DNA of 9,180 bases from Gammaproteobacteria bacterium UBA3532 (GTDB taxonomy: Bacteria; Pseudomonadota; Gammaproteobacteria; Enterobacterales; UBA3532). The position numbers and the translations under genes were made by a program. Positions 1-7,382 of this stretch are shown here, piece after piece; position 1 is the first letter of the stretch; each line of letters begins with the position of its first letter. Under the pieces are notes generated by a model. It did no database searches and was not told the origin of the DNA. It was given only the letters and a program-made list of their open reading frames with translations. Location of the stretch: assembly GCA_002376965.1 (NCBI GenBank), contig DFOV01000253.1, positions 1 through 9,180 on the forward strand, read 5' to 3'.

Positions 1-1127
1 CCTTCAACAAATTCAAGGAAGGCACCACCACCGGTTGAGATGTAAGAGATCTTATCTTCAATACCGAACATATCGATCGCCGCCAAGGTGTCACCACCAC
101 CAGCTATCGAAAAAGCGTCACTTTCTGCAATAGCATTGGCAACAACTTCGGTGCCTTTGCGGAAAGGCGCGTATTCAAATACACCAACGGGGCCATTCCA
201 GATAATGGTTTTGGCATTGCGTAGGATCTCTGCAACTTTCTCGGCAGTTTTCGGGCCGTAGTCGATGATTTCTTCATCGTCTTCCACCTGATCACATGCC
301 TTTTCTGTCGCCGTAGCATTGTCGCCCCAATTATCGAAGCTGTCCTTGGTCACTCGTACATCTTCGGCAAAAGCAATATCCAGGGTATCACGCAGGCGTT
401 TAGCCTCTGGAATCATGTCTTTCTCGTGCAATGAGTTACCAACATTAGCGCCCGTCGAAGCAACAAATGTATTGGAAATCCCACCACCAACAACCATCTT
501 ATCGGCCTTCGCAGACAAGGCATCCAAGACAGTCAATTTAGTTGAAACCTTACTTCCACCAACAACTGCAACTAAGGGTCGCTCTGGATTTTCAAGGGCC
601 TTGCCCAGTGCATCCAGCTCAGCAGCCAGTAGCGGACCAGCGCAGGCTACAGGAGCAAACTTGCCAACACCATGGGTAGATGCTTGAGCGCGATGAGCAG
701 TACCAAAGGCGTCCATCACATAAACATCGCACAAAGCAGCAAGCTTTTTAGATAAGGCTTCGTCATCTTTCTTTTCGCCAGCATTAAAACGCACGTTTTC
801 CAGTAACACGACTTCGCCGTCTGCAACCTCAACACCATCAAGGTAGTCTTTCTCTAAGCGTACAGCGCTACCTAATGCATCAGATAAATAATCAGCAACC
901 AGCTTTAATGAGAACTCCTCAGCATACTCCCCTTCCGTAGGACGACCCAGATGCGACATAACCATTACCTTGGCACCAGCTTTACGCGCCAGCTCAATGG
1001 TAGGTAATGAAGCTTTAATCCGCTTATCACTGGTAATTTTTCCACCCATGATAGGAACATTAAGATCCTGACGGATTAACACCCGCTTACCGGCCAAATC
1101 CAAATCAGACATTTTAATTACATTCAT
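1..1127 (-). CDS. pgk: Phosphoglycerate kinase, 3' end missing (runs off left edge)
   Basis: Catalyses the reversible transfer of phosphate from 1,3-bisphosphoglycerate to ADP, giving 3-phosphoglycerate and ATP, in cytosolic glycolysis and gluconeogenesis. The reading frame is open for 375 codons from the ATG at 1127 to the window edge. It begins [19 protein letters not shown], almost matching the E. coli start. Visible family motifs are DLNVP (about residues 21-25) and SHLGRPTEG (58-66) of the substrate-binding N domain, [10 protein letters not shown] (about 190), WNGPVGVFE (about 310), the nucleotide-site GGGDT (about 343), and [12 protein letters not shown] at the edge. The family is about 387 residues, so only some 12-15 C-terminal residues are missing. 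AGAGAGG lies six bases upstream of the ATG. No frameshift or missing motif is seen. It follows gap on the same strand but is separated from it by a terminator, so it probably has its own promoter in 1128-1233, where I could not pick a convincing sigma70 pair. Confidence 0.97.
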   Translation of the reverse strand, partial: MNVIKMSDLDLAGKRVLIRQDLNVPIMGGKITSDKRIKASLPTIELARKAGAKVMVMSHLGRPTEGEYAEEFSLKLVADYLSDALGSAVRLEKDYLDGVEVADGEVVLLENVRFNAGEKKDDEALSKKLAALCDVYVMDAFGTAHRAQASTHGVGKFAPVACAGPLLAAELDALGKALENPERPLVAVVGGSKVSTKLTVLDALSAKADKMVVGGGISNTFVASTGANVGNSLHEKDMIPEAKRLRDTLDIAFAEDVRVTKDSFDNWGDNATATEKACDQVEDDEEIIDYGPKTAEKVAEILRNAKTIIWNGPVGVFEYAPFRKGTEVVANAIAESDAFSIAGGGDTLAAIDMFGIEDKISYISTGGGAFLEFVE

Positions 1128-1233
1128 GGCAATCCTCTCTCGCTCATGCAGTACCACTCGCCCGATAAAACGAGCAGCACAAAATTTCATTCACATATGT
1201 CACTTGTATCTAACCACATTAAATTTTGGTCAG

Positions 1234-1264
1234 AAAAAAAGGCGGGGTTAACCCGCCTTTTTTT
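1234..1264 (-). terminator. Intrinsic terminator of gap, overlapping its stop codon
   Basis: A GC-rich stem, GGCGGG (1241-1246) against CCCGCC (1252-1257), closes a five-base GTTAA loop. It is flanked by seven A on the left (1234-1240) and seven T on the right (1258-1264), which could extend the stem to 13 bp. On the minus strand it reads as a hairpin followed by a T7 tract, directly after gap; the gap TAA (1263-1265) lies in its base. The symmetry would let it work in both directions, but no plus-strand gene ends here. It should cut most tkt-gap transcription before pgk. Confidence 0.9.
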
Positions 1265-2273
1265 ATTTGGCGTTCATTAGCGCAATGGTCGTATCCAACA
1301 TGCGGTTTGAGAAGCCCCACTCATTGTCATACCAAGACATGACTTTAACCAAACTGCCAGAAACTTTGGTCTGAGTAGCATCAAAAGTCGATGAATGCGG
1401 GTCGTGATTAAAGTCGATAGAAACCAACGGCGCCGTGTTGTAACCTAGAACACCTTTAAGCGGGCCTTCTGCAGCGGCTTTAACGATTTCATTCACTTCT
1501 TCAACGCTTGTTTCACGCGAAGCCGTGAACGTCAGATCAACCACAGAAACATTGATGGTTGGCACGCGAACCGCAAAACCATCCAGCTTGCCATTTAATT
1601 CAGGTAGAACCAGACCAACAGCGGCGGCTGCACCAGTCTTAGTTGGGATCATTGATTGAGTAGCTGAGCGTGCACGACGAAGATCTGAGTGGAATACATC
1701 TGTCAGCACCTGGTCGTTGGTGTAAGCATGGATAGTCGTCATCAAACCAGTTTGGATACCCAGTGCATCATTCAGCGGCTTAACAACAGGAGCCAAACAG
1801 TTAGTAGTACAAGACGCATTAGAGATCACCGTATCCGTTGCTTTCAGTGAGTCATGATTGACACCATAAACAATGGTCGCGTCAACATCTTTACCGCCAG
1901 GAGCAGAAATAATGACTTTCTTTGCGCCCGCTTCTAAGTGAGCAGAGGCTTTTTCTTTGCTGGCAAAAAATCCTGTACACTCATAGACAACGTCTACACC
2001 CAACTCGCCCCACGGCAATTCAGCTGGATTACGGTTGGCCAAAACACGGATTTTGTCACCATTAACAATCATGTATTCGCCTTCAACAGCCACATCCGCA
2101 TTGAATCGACCATGAGCCGTGTCATATTTAGTCAAATGCGCATTAGTGTTTGGATCGCCCAGGTCATTGATGGCAACAATTTGGATTTCACTGTTCTTGC
2201 CTGACTCATACAACGCACGTAATGTGTTGCGTCCGATACGACCGTATCCGTTAATAGCTACTTTGATAGTCAT
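1263..2273 (-). CDS. gap: Type I glyceraldehyde-3-phosphate dehydrogenase
   Basis: Oxidises and phosphorylates glyceraldehyde 3-phosphate to 1,3-bisphosphoglycerate using a nicotinamide cofactor, in the cytosol; its product is the substrate of the neighbouring pgk. The protein has 336 residues, normal for the family. It opens with the Rossmann motif INGYGRIGR (residues 7-15). Asp37 in AINDL is at the position that usually favours NAD. The catalytic motif NASCTTNC places the nucleophile at Cys155, with His182 in TTIHAYTND as the general base. TKTGAA (211-216) is the phosphate-site segment typical of GAPDH, and the end has [15 protein letters not shown]. The ATG at 2273 is preceded by GGAGAT seven bases upstream. 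It lies 73 bp downstream of tkt with no terminator between, so co-transcription is likely, although a candidate internal promoter is also present. Many gammaproteobacteria carry epd here; the N- and C-terminal parts resemble Epd, but the active-site and phosphate-site segments are GAPDH-like. Confidence 0.95.
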   Translation of the reverse strand: MTIKVAINGYGRIGRNTLRALYESGKNSEIQIVAINDLGDPNTNAHLTKYDTAHGRFNADVAVEGEYMIVNGDKIRVLANRNPAELPWGELGVDVVYECTGFFASKEKASAHLEAGAKKVIISAPGGKDVDATIVYGVNHDSLKATDTVISNASCTTNCLAPVVKPLNDALGIQTGLMTTIHAYTNDQVLTDVFHSDLRRARSATQSMIPTKTGAAAAVGLVLPELNGKLDGFAVRVPTINVSVVDLTFTASRETSVEEVNEIVKAAAEGPLKGVLGYNTAPLVSIDFNHDPHSSTFDATQTKVSGSLVKVMSWYDNEWGFSNRMLDTTIALMNAK

Positions 2274-2301
2274 GGTTTATCTCCATTCATTGAATATTAA
2301 A

Positions 2302-2331
2302 ACTATACGGCTCTAGCGACTGCATCGCCAA
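2302..2331 (-). promoter_or_regulatory. Candidate sigma70 promoter for gap
   Basis: Read on the minus strand, TTGGCG (2326-2331) is followed after 18 bases by TATAGT (2302-2307), giving 4/6 and 5/6 matches to the -35 and -10 consensus. Transcription would start near 2295, about 22 bases before the gap ATG and just ahead of its GGAG site. An 11-bp dyad, ATTCA-T-TGAAT (2285-2295), overlaps the expected start point. This is inferred from pattern only and would let gap be made independently of tkt. Confidence 0.35.
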
Positions 2332-2346
2332 GGCCAGAATAACGAT

Positions 2347-4344
2347 TTAAGCCATCATGGCTTTTGCTTTGGCCACAATATTGGCAGCCGTGAAGCCGAA
2401 GTGTTCAAACAATATGGAAGCTGGTGCAGATTCACCAAAGGTTTCCATACCAATCACACATCCATCCAGTCCAGTATACTTGTACCAGCTATCAGGAATG
2501 GCTGCCTCAACAGCTATTCGACGTCGAACACCTGCAGGTAAAACACTTTCTTTATATGCTGCATCCTGAGCATCAAATAACTCGGTACAAGGCATAGAAA
2601 CCACACGCACCTTCACGCCTTCGCTGGTCAACTGACTGGCGGCGTCAACCGTAATGCCTACTTCAGAGCCTGTAGCCATTAAAACAATCTCTGGCTCACC
2701 ATCACAGTCCACTAACACATAGCCACCGCGACGAATGTCTGCCAATTGCTGCTCGCTGCGCTGTTGGAAAGGCAGTGCCTGACGGGTAAAAATCAAGGCA
2801 CTAGGCCCTTGGTCATACTCAACAGCATCAACCCATGCAACTGCCGATTCAACCGTATCGCACGGACGCCAGGTACGCAGGTTAGGCGTTGCACGCAAGC
2901 TAGCAACTTGCTCAACCGGTTGGTGCGTCGGTCCATCTTCACCCAGACCGATAGAGTCATGAGTATAGACGAAGATAGCGCGTTGTTTCATTAATGCAGC
3001 CATGCGCACCGCGTTTCGCGCATATTCCATGAACATTAGAAAGGTTGCACCGTAAGGAACAAATCCGCCATGCAACGCAATGCCATTCATAATCGCGGAC
3101 ATACCAAATTCGCGAACACCATAATAAAGGTAGTTTCCAGAGGGATCTTCGTTCGACACCCCTTTGGCTCCATTCCAGATGGTCAGATTTGAACCAGCCA
3201 GATCGGCAGAGCCGCCTAAGAATTCGGGCAATAAAGGACCAAGGCCATTGAGTGCATTTTGTGACGCCTTACGTGTAGCGATGGTCTCGCCAGCCTCATT
3301 GGTTTTCTGAATAAACTGAGCCGACTTTTCAGGCCAATCAGCAGGCAATTCGCCAGCTAGTCGGCGTTTTAGCTCAGCCGCAAGCTCAGGATAGGCCTCC
3401 GCGTATGCCGCGAAGCGCGTATTCCACGCTTGTTCTGCTGCACTGCCTTTTTCTTTGCAGTCCCATTCGGCATATATATCCTGAGGTACTTCAAACGCCG
3501 GATATTGCCATCCCAGCTTTTCGCGTGTCAGTGCGATTTCATCATCACCCAGTGGTGCACCGTGACAGTCTTCCTTACCTTCTTTATTTGGCGATCCAAA
3601 ACCAATAACGGTTTTGGCACAAATCAGCGTTGGGCGAGAGATCTCTTGCTGACCCGCTTGAATGGCTGCAGCGATCGCTTCTGGATCGTGACCATCAACA
3701 CCACCAATGACGTGCCAGCCATAACTTTCGAAACGCTTCACTGTATCATCGGTAAACCAGCCTTCAACTTCACCATCGATTGAGATGCCATTGTCATCGT
3801 AGATGGCGATCAGCTTGCCAAGCCCTAAGGTTCCAGCCAATGAACAAACTTCGTGTGAGATGCCTTCCATTAGACAGCCATCGCCCAAGAAGCAATAGGT
3901 AAAATGATCAACGATTTGATGGTCTTGCTGATTAAACTGGGCAGCCAGCACTTTCTCAGCGATTGCCATACCTACGGCGTTGCTAATACCTTGGCCTAGG
4001 GGGCCAGTGGTTGTTTCAACGCCTGGCGCATAACCATACTCAGGATGGCCAGGGGTCTTTGATTCAAATTGACGGAAGTTTTTAATGTCATCAATATTCA
4101 GCTGATAGCCGGTCAGGTGCAGCAACGAATAGAGCAACATTGAGCCATGGCCATTAGATAAAACGAACCGATCACGATTTGGCCATTCTGGATTGGTCGG
4201 GTTATGCTGCAAAAAGTCGCGCCATAACACTTCCGCAATATCGGCCATCCCCATTGGGGCGCCGGGGTGACCACTCTTGGCTTTTTGTACGGCATCCATG
4301 CTTAATGCGCGTATCGCGTTGGCTCGTTCTCTACGAGTTGGCAT
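2347..4344 (-). CDS. tkt: Transketolase
   Basis: A thiamine-diphosphate and Mg-dependent cytosolic enzyme that moves two-carbon ketol units between sugar phosphates (xylulose 5-P to ribose 5-P or erythrose 4-P), joining the pentose phosphate pathway to glycolysis. The 665-residue protein matches the roughly 663-residue E. coli enzyme along its whole length. Visible features are His26 in SGHPGAPMG, His66 in SNGHGSM, the ThDP motif beginning GDGCLMEG (154-161) and ending at DDN (183-185), FGSPNK (249-254), the pyrimidine-domain YGVREFGM with the catalytic Glu412, and [18 protein letters not shown] (462-479). The frame stays open 53 codons further upstream, but the ATG at 4344 is chosen because family similarity begins at [20 protein letters not shown] and a GAGGAG site sits nine bases before it. 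It is the first gene of a tkt-gap(-pgk) run and is divergent from the M23 peptidase gene. Confidence 0.97.
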   Translation of the reverse strand: MPTRRERANAIRALSMDAVQKAKSGHPGAPMGMADIAEVLWRDFLQHNPTNPEWPNRDRFVLSNGHGSMLLYSLLHLTGYQLNIDDIKNFRQFESKTPGHPEYGYAPGVETTTGPLGQGISNAVGMAIAEKVLAAQFNQQDHQIVDHFTYCFLGDGCLMEGISHEVCSLAGTLGLGKLIAIYDDNGISIDGEVEGWFTDDTVKRFESYGWHVIGGVDGHDPEAIAAAIQAGQQEISRPTLICAKTVIGFGSPNKEGKEDCHGAPLGDDEIALTREKLGWQYPAFEVPQDIYAEWDCKEKGSAAEQAWNTRFAAYAEAYPELAAELKRRLAGELPADWPEKSAQFIQKTNEAGETIATRKASQNALNGLGPLLPEFLGGSADLAGSNLTIWNGAKGVSNEDPSGNYLYYGVREFGMSAIMNGIALHGGFVPYGATFLMFMEYARNAVRMAALMKQRAIFVYTHDSIGLGEDGPTHQPVEQVASLRATPNLRTWRPCDTVESAVAWVDAVEYDQGPSALIFTRQALPFQQRSEQQLADIRRGGYVLVDCDGEPEIVLMATGSEVGITVDAASQLTSEGVKVRVVSMPCTELFDAQDAAYKESVLPAGVRRRIAVEAAIPDSWYKYTGLDGCVIGMETFGESAPASILFEHFGFTAANIVAKAKAMMA

Positions 4345-4353
4345 GATGGTAAA

Positions 4354-4359
4354 CTCCTC
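4354..4359 (-). promoter_or_regulatory. Ribosome binding site that fixes the tkt start
   Basis: GAGGAG on the minus strand, nine bases from the ATG at 4344. It is the best Shine-Dalgarno match near either candidate start and argues against the longer in-frame ATG choices at 4374 and 4503. Confidence 0.8.
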
Positions 4360-4423
4360 GCTAATTCGGTTCATAAAGCATCCGCACCAGCTAAGTGCAA
4401 TTCTTTTAGGGGGACGCTCGGAA

Positions 4424-4437
4424 AATAGGCGCCTATT
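4424..4437. repeat. Perfect 14-bp palindrome in the tkt leader
   Basis: AATAGGC is followed immediately by its exact complement GCCTATT. It lies about 80 bases upstream of the tkt ATG and about 78 bases downstream of the predicted transcription start. It could be a dimeric repressor operator placed as a roadblock, or a short hairpin with a GCGC loop in the mRNA. The palindrome is seen directly; any function is a guess. Confidence 0.5.
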
Positions 4438-4514
4438 GTCGCTCAGTGAACCGGATTGAGCAAGCCTTTCCACTTTTTGCTGACGGAGCAATGATTCTGC
4501 CAAATAACACCAGG

Positions 4515-4536
4515 CTTTGTTTGATATAAAGCAAAG
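4515..4536. repeat. Imperfect 22-bp inverted repeat over the tkt -10 region
   Basis: The left half CTTTGTTTGAT and right half ATAAAGCAAAG are reverse complements at 9 of 11 positions, with no spacer. The dyad covers the proposed tkt -10 and start point, a usual place for a repressor operator. I do not recognise the regulator. Confidence 0.45.
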
Positions 4537-4552
4537 ATTGCCGTTGTAACAA
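4523..4552 (-). promoter_or_regulatory. Candidate sigma70 promoter for tkt
   Basis: On the minus strand, TTGTTA (4547-4552) is followed after 17 bases by TTATAT (4524-4529), or after 18 bases by TATATC (4523-4528). The matches are moderate (4/6 for the -35, 3-4/6 for the -10). The start would be near 4516. The -10 lies inside an imperfect 22-bp dyad (4515-4536), which suggests an operator. Confidence 0.4.
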
Positions 4553-4609
4553 GATCAATATTGTCAGCTTTACTATTAATACCTGCACGTCCTTCTTGAA
4601 GTCATTCGG

Positions 4610-4638
4610 TTATCAAGCTTCGACTCGCGCTATATCAT
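4610..4638 (+). promoter_or_regulatory. Candidate sigma70 promoter for the M23 peptidase-anmK operon
   Basis: TTATCA (4610-4615) and TATCAT (4633-4638) are separated by exactly 17 bases and match the consensus at 4/6 and 5/6 positions. The start would be near 4645, giving a leader of roughly 95 bases. No other pair with good spacing was seen upstream of 4742. Confidence 0.4.
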
Positions 4639-4741
4639 CCCCTTTATCCCGCTTAGCGTTGATTTCCTAGAGAAGAACCGTTAACTTAAGCGTCGATTAA
4701 TTTAACACCCTCAGTGCTAACCGAAATAAGAAACCAGTTGA

Positions 4742-6238
4742 ATGAAAAATCCGCGACGATTTCCTCGTCTCCATCTGACCCTGATTATTGCTATTGCCAT
4801 TATTGTTGTGTTTAGTCTACCCGATGACATAGATGACGTGTCATCCCCGAAAGGCAGTCCAAAAATCGTAGATATCCCCTTAAACCTTGGCAAACCCTCT
4901 ACACCAACAACTCAGCTAGCTCCTGCTACACCAGATGCTCCTGCTGCACCTAAGACAGTTGAGACGGTCGAGCCAGATCCAAAAGCGCAATCAGCAGAAG
5001 CGCCAAAGCCAGCCGAGACACAAGCGGCTGATGTCACACCGGTTAAGGTGATAGAAAAGCCACTATCTATCGAACCCCAAGACCCAACAACCGCGCCAGT
5101 GACAGCCCCACCAGTAACTTGGGAGCCTGAATATAACATAACCACTCATGAACATAAGGTTCAGTCTGGCGACACCCTGACCAGCATTTTTAAGCGCTAT
5201 GGCATTCCCCAAAAGACCTTATTTAACCTGCTGGACTATAAAGGAACCAAGCCTCTCACCCGCATTAAAACTGGCGAAGAGGTTATTCTGCAAATCACCG
5301 AAGATGGGCGATTTGTAGGACTGCGCTATGCCATTGATCCGACAGATACCCTCGTGGTTAGCGCCGAAGATGACAAGTTTAAAATTGATCATGAAATTCA
5401 CACCATTGAATATAAAAAGCGCTTCGGCCAGGCGACCATTGACTCATCACTTTTCCTGGCAGGAGAAAAAGCAGGGCTCTCCCATGCATTGATTATGGAG
5501 CTAGCCAACATGTTTGGCTGGGATATTGATTTTGCCCTTGATATTCGAGAAGGCGATACCTTTCGTGTGCTCTACCATGAACAATGGGTTAACGGACGAA
5601 AAATTAAAGACGGCCCCATTCTGGTTGCAGAGTTCATCAATCAGGGCGATACCTTCCAGGCCATTCGTTACACAGACAGCGATGGCAATAGCAATTACTA
5701 CACGCCAGAGGGATTATCGATGCGTAAAGCTTTTTTGCGCGCACCACTCAACTTTACCCGAATCAGTTCACACTTTAATTTAAAACGCCGTCACCCAGTT
5801 CTGCATACCATTCGCGCCCATCGCGGCACCGATTACGCAGCGCCTACCGGAACGCCAGTGTGGGCATCCGGAGATGGCAAGGTTAAGTTTGCAGGATGGA
5901 ATGGTGGCTATGGTAAGGTCGTGGTGATCCAGCACGGTCAAAAGTATTCAACAAAGTATGCTCATCTGTCTCGTATCAAAAGTGGTATACGGCCAGGTAA
6001 AAAGATTCGTCAAGGCCAAACTATTGGTTATGTAGGCACAACAGGCCGCTCAACTGGGCCCCATTTGCATTATGAATTTTTAGTGAATGGAGTGCATCGC
6101 AACTCACGAACCATTAAGCTTCCTCAGGCTGAACCTATTGCCAAAAAGGAAAAAGATGCATATACCCGACACAGCAAGAAAATGATGCAAGATCTGGAAA
6201 CTGCCACTCGATTGGCAGCTCACAGCAATTACGAGTAA
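4742..6238 (+). CDS. mepM: LysM and M23 murein DD-endopeptidase, MepM/YebA-like
   Basis: Predicted zinc metallopeptidase of the periplasm that cuts peptide cross-links in peptidoglycan so that new wall can be inserted. It has 498 residues. After a basic start (KNPRRFPR), residues 11-26 form a hydrophobic segment with no clear signal peptidase site, so it is probably an inner-membrane anchor. Residues 40-130 are a Pro/Ala/Thr-rich linker. A LysM domain follows (HEHKVQSGDTLTSIFKRYGI onward, 136-187), then the OapA/Csd3-like middle domain (about 215-325). The M23 domain (about 335-455) has the complete site: His360 and Asp364 in HRGTD, His408 in YAHLS, and His441 and His443 in GPHLHYE. The C-terminus is charged and probably helical. 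The start is the ATG at 4742: an in-frame TGA lies immediately before it, although the ribosome site is weak. anmK begins four bases after the stop. The fold is certain; the exact bond cut is inferred from MepM. Confidence 0.92.
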   Translation: MKNPRRFPRLHLTLIIAIAIIVVFSLPDDIDDVSSPKGSPKIVDIPLNLGKPSTPTTQLAPATPDAPAAPKTVETVEPDPKAQSAEAPKPAETQAADVTPVKVIEKPLSIEPQDPTTAPVTAPPVTWEPEYNITTHEHKVQSGDTLTSIFKRYGIPQKTLFNLLDYKGTKPLTRIKTGEEVILQITEDGRFVGLRYAIDPTDTLVVSAEDDKFKIDHEIHTIEYKKRFGQATIDSSLFLAGEKAGLSHALIMELANMFGWDIDFALDIREGDTFRVLYHEQWVNGRKIKDGPILVAEFINQGDTFQAIRYTDSDGNSNYYTPEGLSMRKAFLRAPLNFTRISSHFNLKRRHPVLHTIRAHRGTDYAAPTGTPVWASGDGKVKFAGWNGGYGKVVVIQHGQKYSTKYAHLSRIKSGIRPGKKIRQGQTIGYVGTTGRSTGPHLHYEFLVNGVHRNSRTIKLPQAEPIAKKEKDAYTRHSKKMMQDLETATRLAAHSNYE

Positions 6239-6242
6239 GCCC

Positions 6243-7382
6243 ATGGAAAATGCCTTATATATAGGATTAATGTCTGGTAGTAGCCTCGATGGTGTCGATG
6301 CAGTACTGGTGGATTTATCGGGGCCTTTCCCGGAGCTCATTGCCAGCCACTATCGCCCACTTCCGCAGACAATAACAGAAGAGATATCCCGACTATCGCA
6401 TGTTGGAAAAGACGAGCTAAACCGCGCAGCTATGCTTGACCGCCATCTGGGCCACCTCTTTGCGGATACCGTGCTCGAACTGCTGTCAAAGTCTGGCATC
6501 CCAGCCGCCGGTGTTTCAGCAATTGGTAGTCATGGCCAAACCTTACGTCACGCTCCAGACAATGAGCAAGCTCCATACACATTACAGGTCGGTGATGCCT
6601 ATACCATTGCATTAAAAACCGGCATAACAACCGTGGCGGATTTTCGAAGGGCTGATATAGCCGCTGGTGGCCAGGGCGCCCCGTTAGTGCCTGCATTTCA
6701 CGCGGCGTTATTTCAAGATAGTCAGGTTCATCGAACACTGGTGAATATCGGTGGTATGGCCAACCTCAGCATTTTGCCAGCGAAACAGTCTAACCAGCCG
6801 ATCTCCGGCTTTGATACCGGGCCAGGCAATGTGTTACTCGACACCTGGATCCAGCTCAATCAAAATAAAAGTTACGACAGCGATGGTTTATGGGCTGCCA
6901 GCGGAACGTGCAATCAAGAATTATTAACGCACATGCTTCGCGACTCGTTTTTCCATAAACCCCCACCAAAAAGCACGGGACGAGAACTTTTTTCGTTACC
7001 ATGGCTTGAACGACAATTACTACGTTACAACGAGTTACCACCAGAAGACATCCAAGCCACTCTACTACAACTAACCGCGGTAAGTATTGAGCAAGCCGTC
7101 ACCCAATATGCACCTAAAACCCAGGAACTGATTGTCTGTGGTGGGGGGGCCTATAATAAAGAGCTATTAAAACAGCTAGACCGGCTCAGTAACCAGTGGG
7201 AAGTTTCGACCACACAGGACTTTAATATGGCCCCCGAGTGGGTGGAAGCAATTGCCTTCGCTTGGTTAGCACAACAGCGCCTTGCAAATAAGCCAGCGAA
7301 TTGCCCGGTGGTTACTGGCGCTTCTCAGGCTGTGACACTGGGATGTGTTTATTCCCCAGCTAAATCCAGCATATCCGAATAA
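6243..7382 (+). CDS. anmK: Anhydro-N-acetylmuramic acid kinase
   Basis: Uses ATP to open the 1,6-anhydro ring of anhydro-MurNAc and phosphorylate it, giving MurNAc 6-phosphate, a cytosolic step of peptidoglycan recycling. The 379-residue protein is close to the E. coli enzyme (369). Visible motifs are GLMSGSSLDGVD (8-19), the phosphate-binding start of the sugar-kinase fold; GSHGQT (95-100); the TVADFRRADIAAGGQGAPLVP segment within 130-150; NIGGMANLS (168-176); the catalytic Asp191 in FDTGPGN; KSTGREL (243-249); and VCGGGAYN (298-305). The ATG at 6243 lies four bases after the peptidase stop with little Shine-Dalgarno signal of its own, so translation is probably coupled. A run of seven G (7143-7149) encodes part of the CGGG motif. 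The gene ends tail to tail with fre and overlaps it by 34 bp. The anmK neighbour erpA, common in other gammaproteobacteria, does not follow here. Confidence 0.96.
   Translation: MENALYIGLMSGSSLDGVDAVLVDLSGPFPELIASHYRPLPQTITEEISRLSHVGKDELNRAAMLDRHLGHLFADTVLELLSKSGIPAAGVSAIGSHGQTLRHAPDNEQAPYTLQVGDAYTIALKTGITTVADFRRADIAAGGQGAPLVPAFHAALFQDSQVHRTLVNIGGMANLSILPAKQSNQPISGFDTGPGNVLLDTWIQLNQNKSYDSDGLWAASGTCNQELLTHMLRDSFFHKPPPKSTGRELFSLPWLERQLLRYNELPPEDIQATLLQLTAVSIEQAVTQYAPKTQELIVCGGGAYNKELLKQLDRLSNQWEVSTTQDFNMAPEWVEAIAFAWLAQQRLANKPANCPVVTGASQAVTLGCVYSPAKSSISE

Larger units (their letters stand above)
4345..4741. other. Divergent intergenic region, tkt / M23 peptidase
   Basis: A 397-bp gene-free stretch between two divergent genes. 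It holds a candidate minus-strand promoter for tkt with an overlapping dyad (4515-4552), a perfect palindrome in the tkt leader (4424-4437), the tkt ribosome binding site, and a candidate plus-strand promoter for the peptidase gene (4610-4638). The minus strand is open in the tkt frame up to 4503, but that stretch shows no recognisable protein. I see no tRNA, riboswitch or terminator. The predicted tkt leader is long, about 170 bases. Confidence 0.6.

Noticed and set aside
319..687. 122-codon plus-strand open frame opposite pgk
   Set aside because: Antisense shadow of a clearly conserved pgk reading frame, with a low-complexity Ser/Ala/Pro product.
3405..3783. Plus-strand open frames of 67 and 117 codons opposite tkt
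   Set aside because: Shadows of tkt, whose conserved ThDP-domain sequence is encoded on the other strand; no ribosome site or recognisable domain.
1..4344. Calvin-cycle (cbb) operon reading of tkt-gap-pgk
   Set aside because: No RuBisCO, phosphoribulokinase or cbbR is visible, and the same gene order is common for central metabolism in heterotrophic gammaproteobacteria.
4345..4503. In-frame 53-codon N-terminal extension of tkt, with ATGs at 4503 and 4374
   Set aside because: The GAGGAG site nine bases before 4344 and family similarity beginning at MPTRRE fix the start at 4344. The extension matches nothing in transketolases, and the likely promoter at 4523-4552 makes this stretch leader RNA.
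4364..4618. Repeated ATTCGGTT followed by similar bases at 4364 and 4604
   Set aside because: Only eight identical bases in direct orientation, 240 bp apart; expected by chance in a region of this length.
4912..5145. 77-codon minus-strand Gly/Ala/Ser-rich frame
   Set aside because: It is the complement of the Pro/Ala/Thr-rich linker of the M23 peptidase; composition alone explains it.
6430..6738. 102-codon minus-strand frame inside anmK
   Set aside because: Antisense to conserved AnmK motifs; no sign of independent coding.
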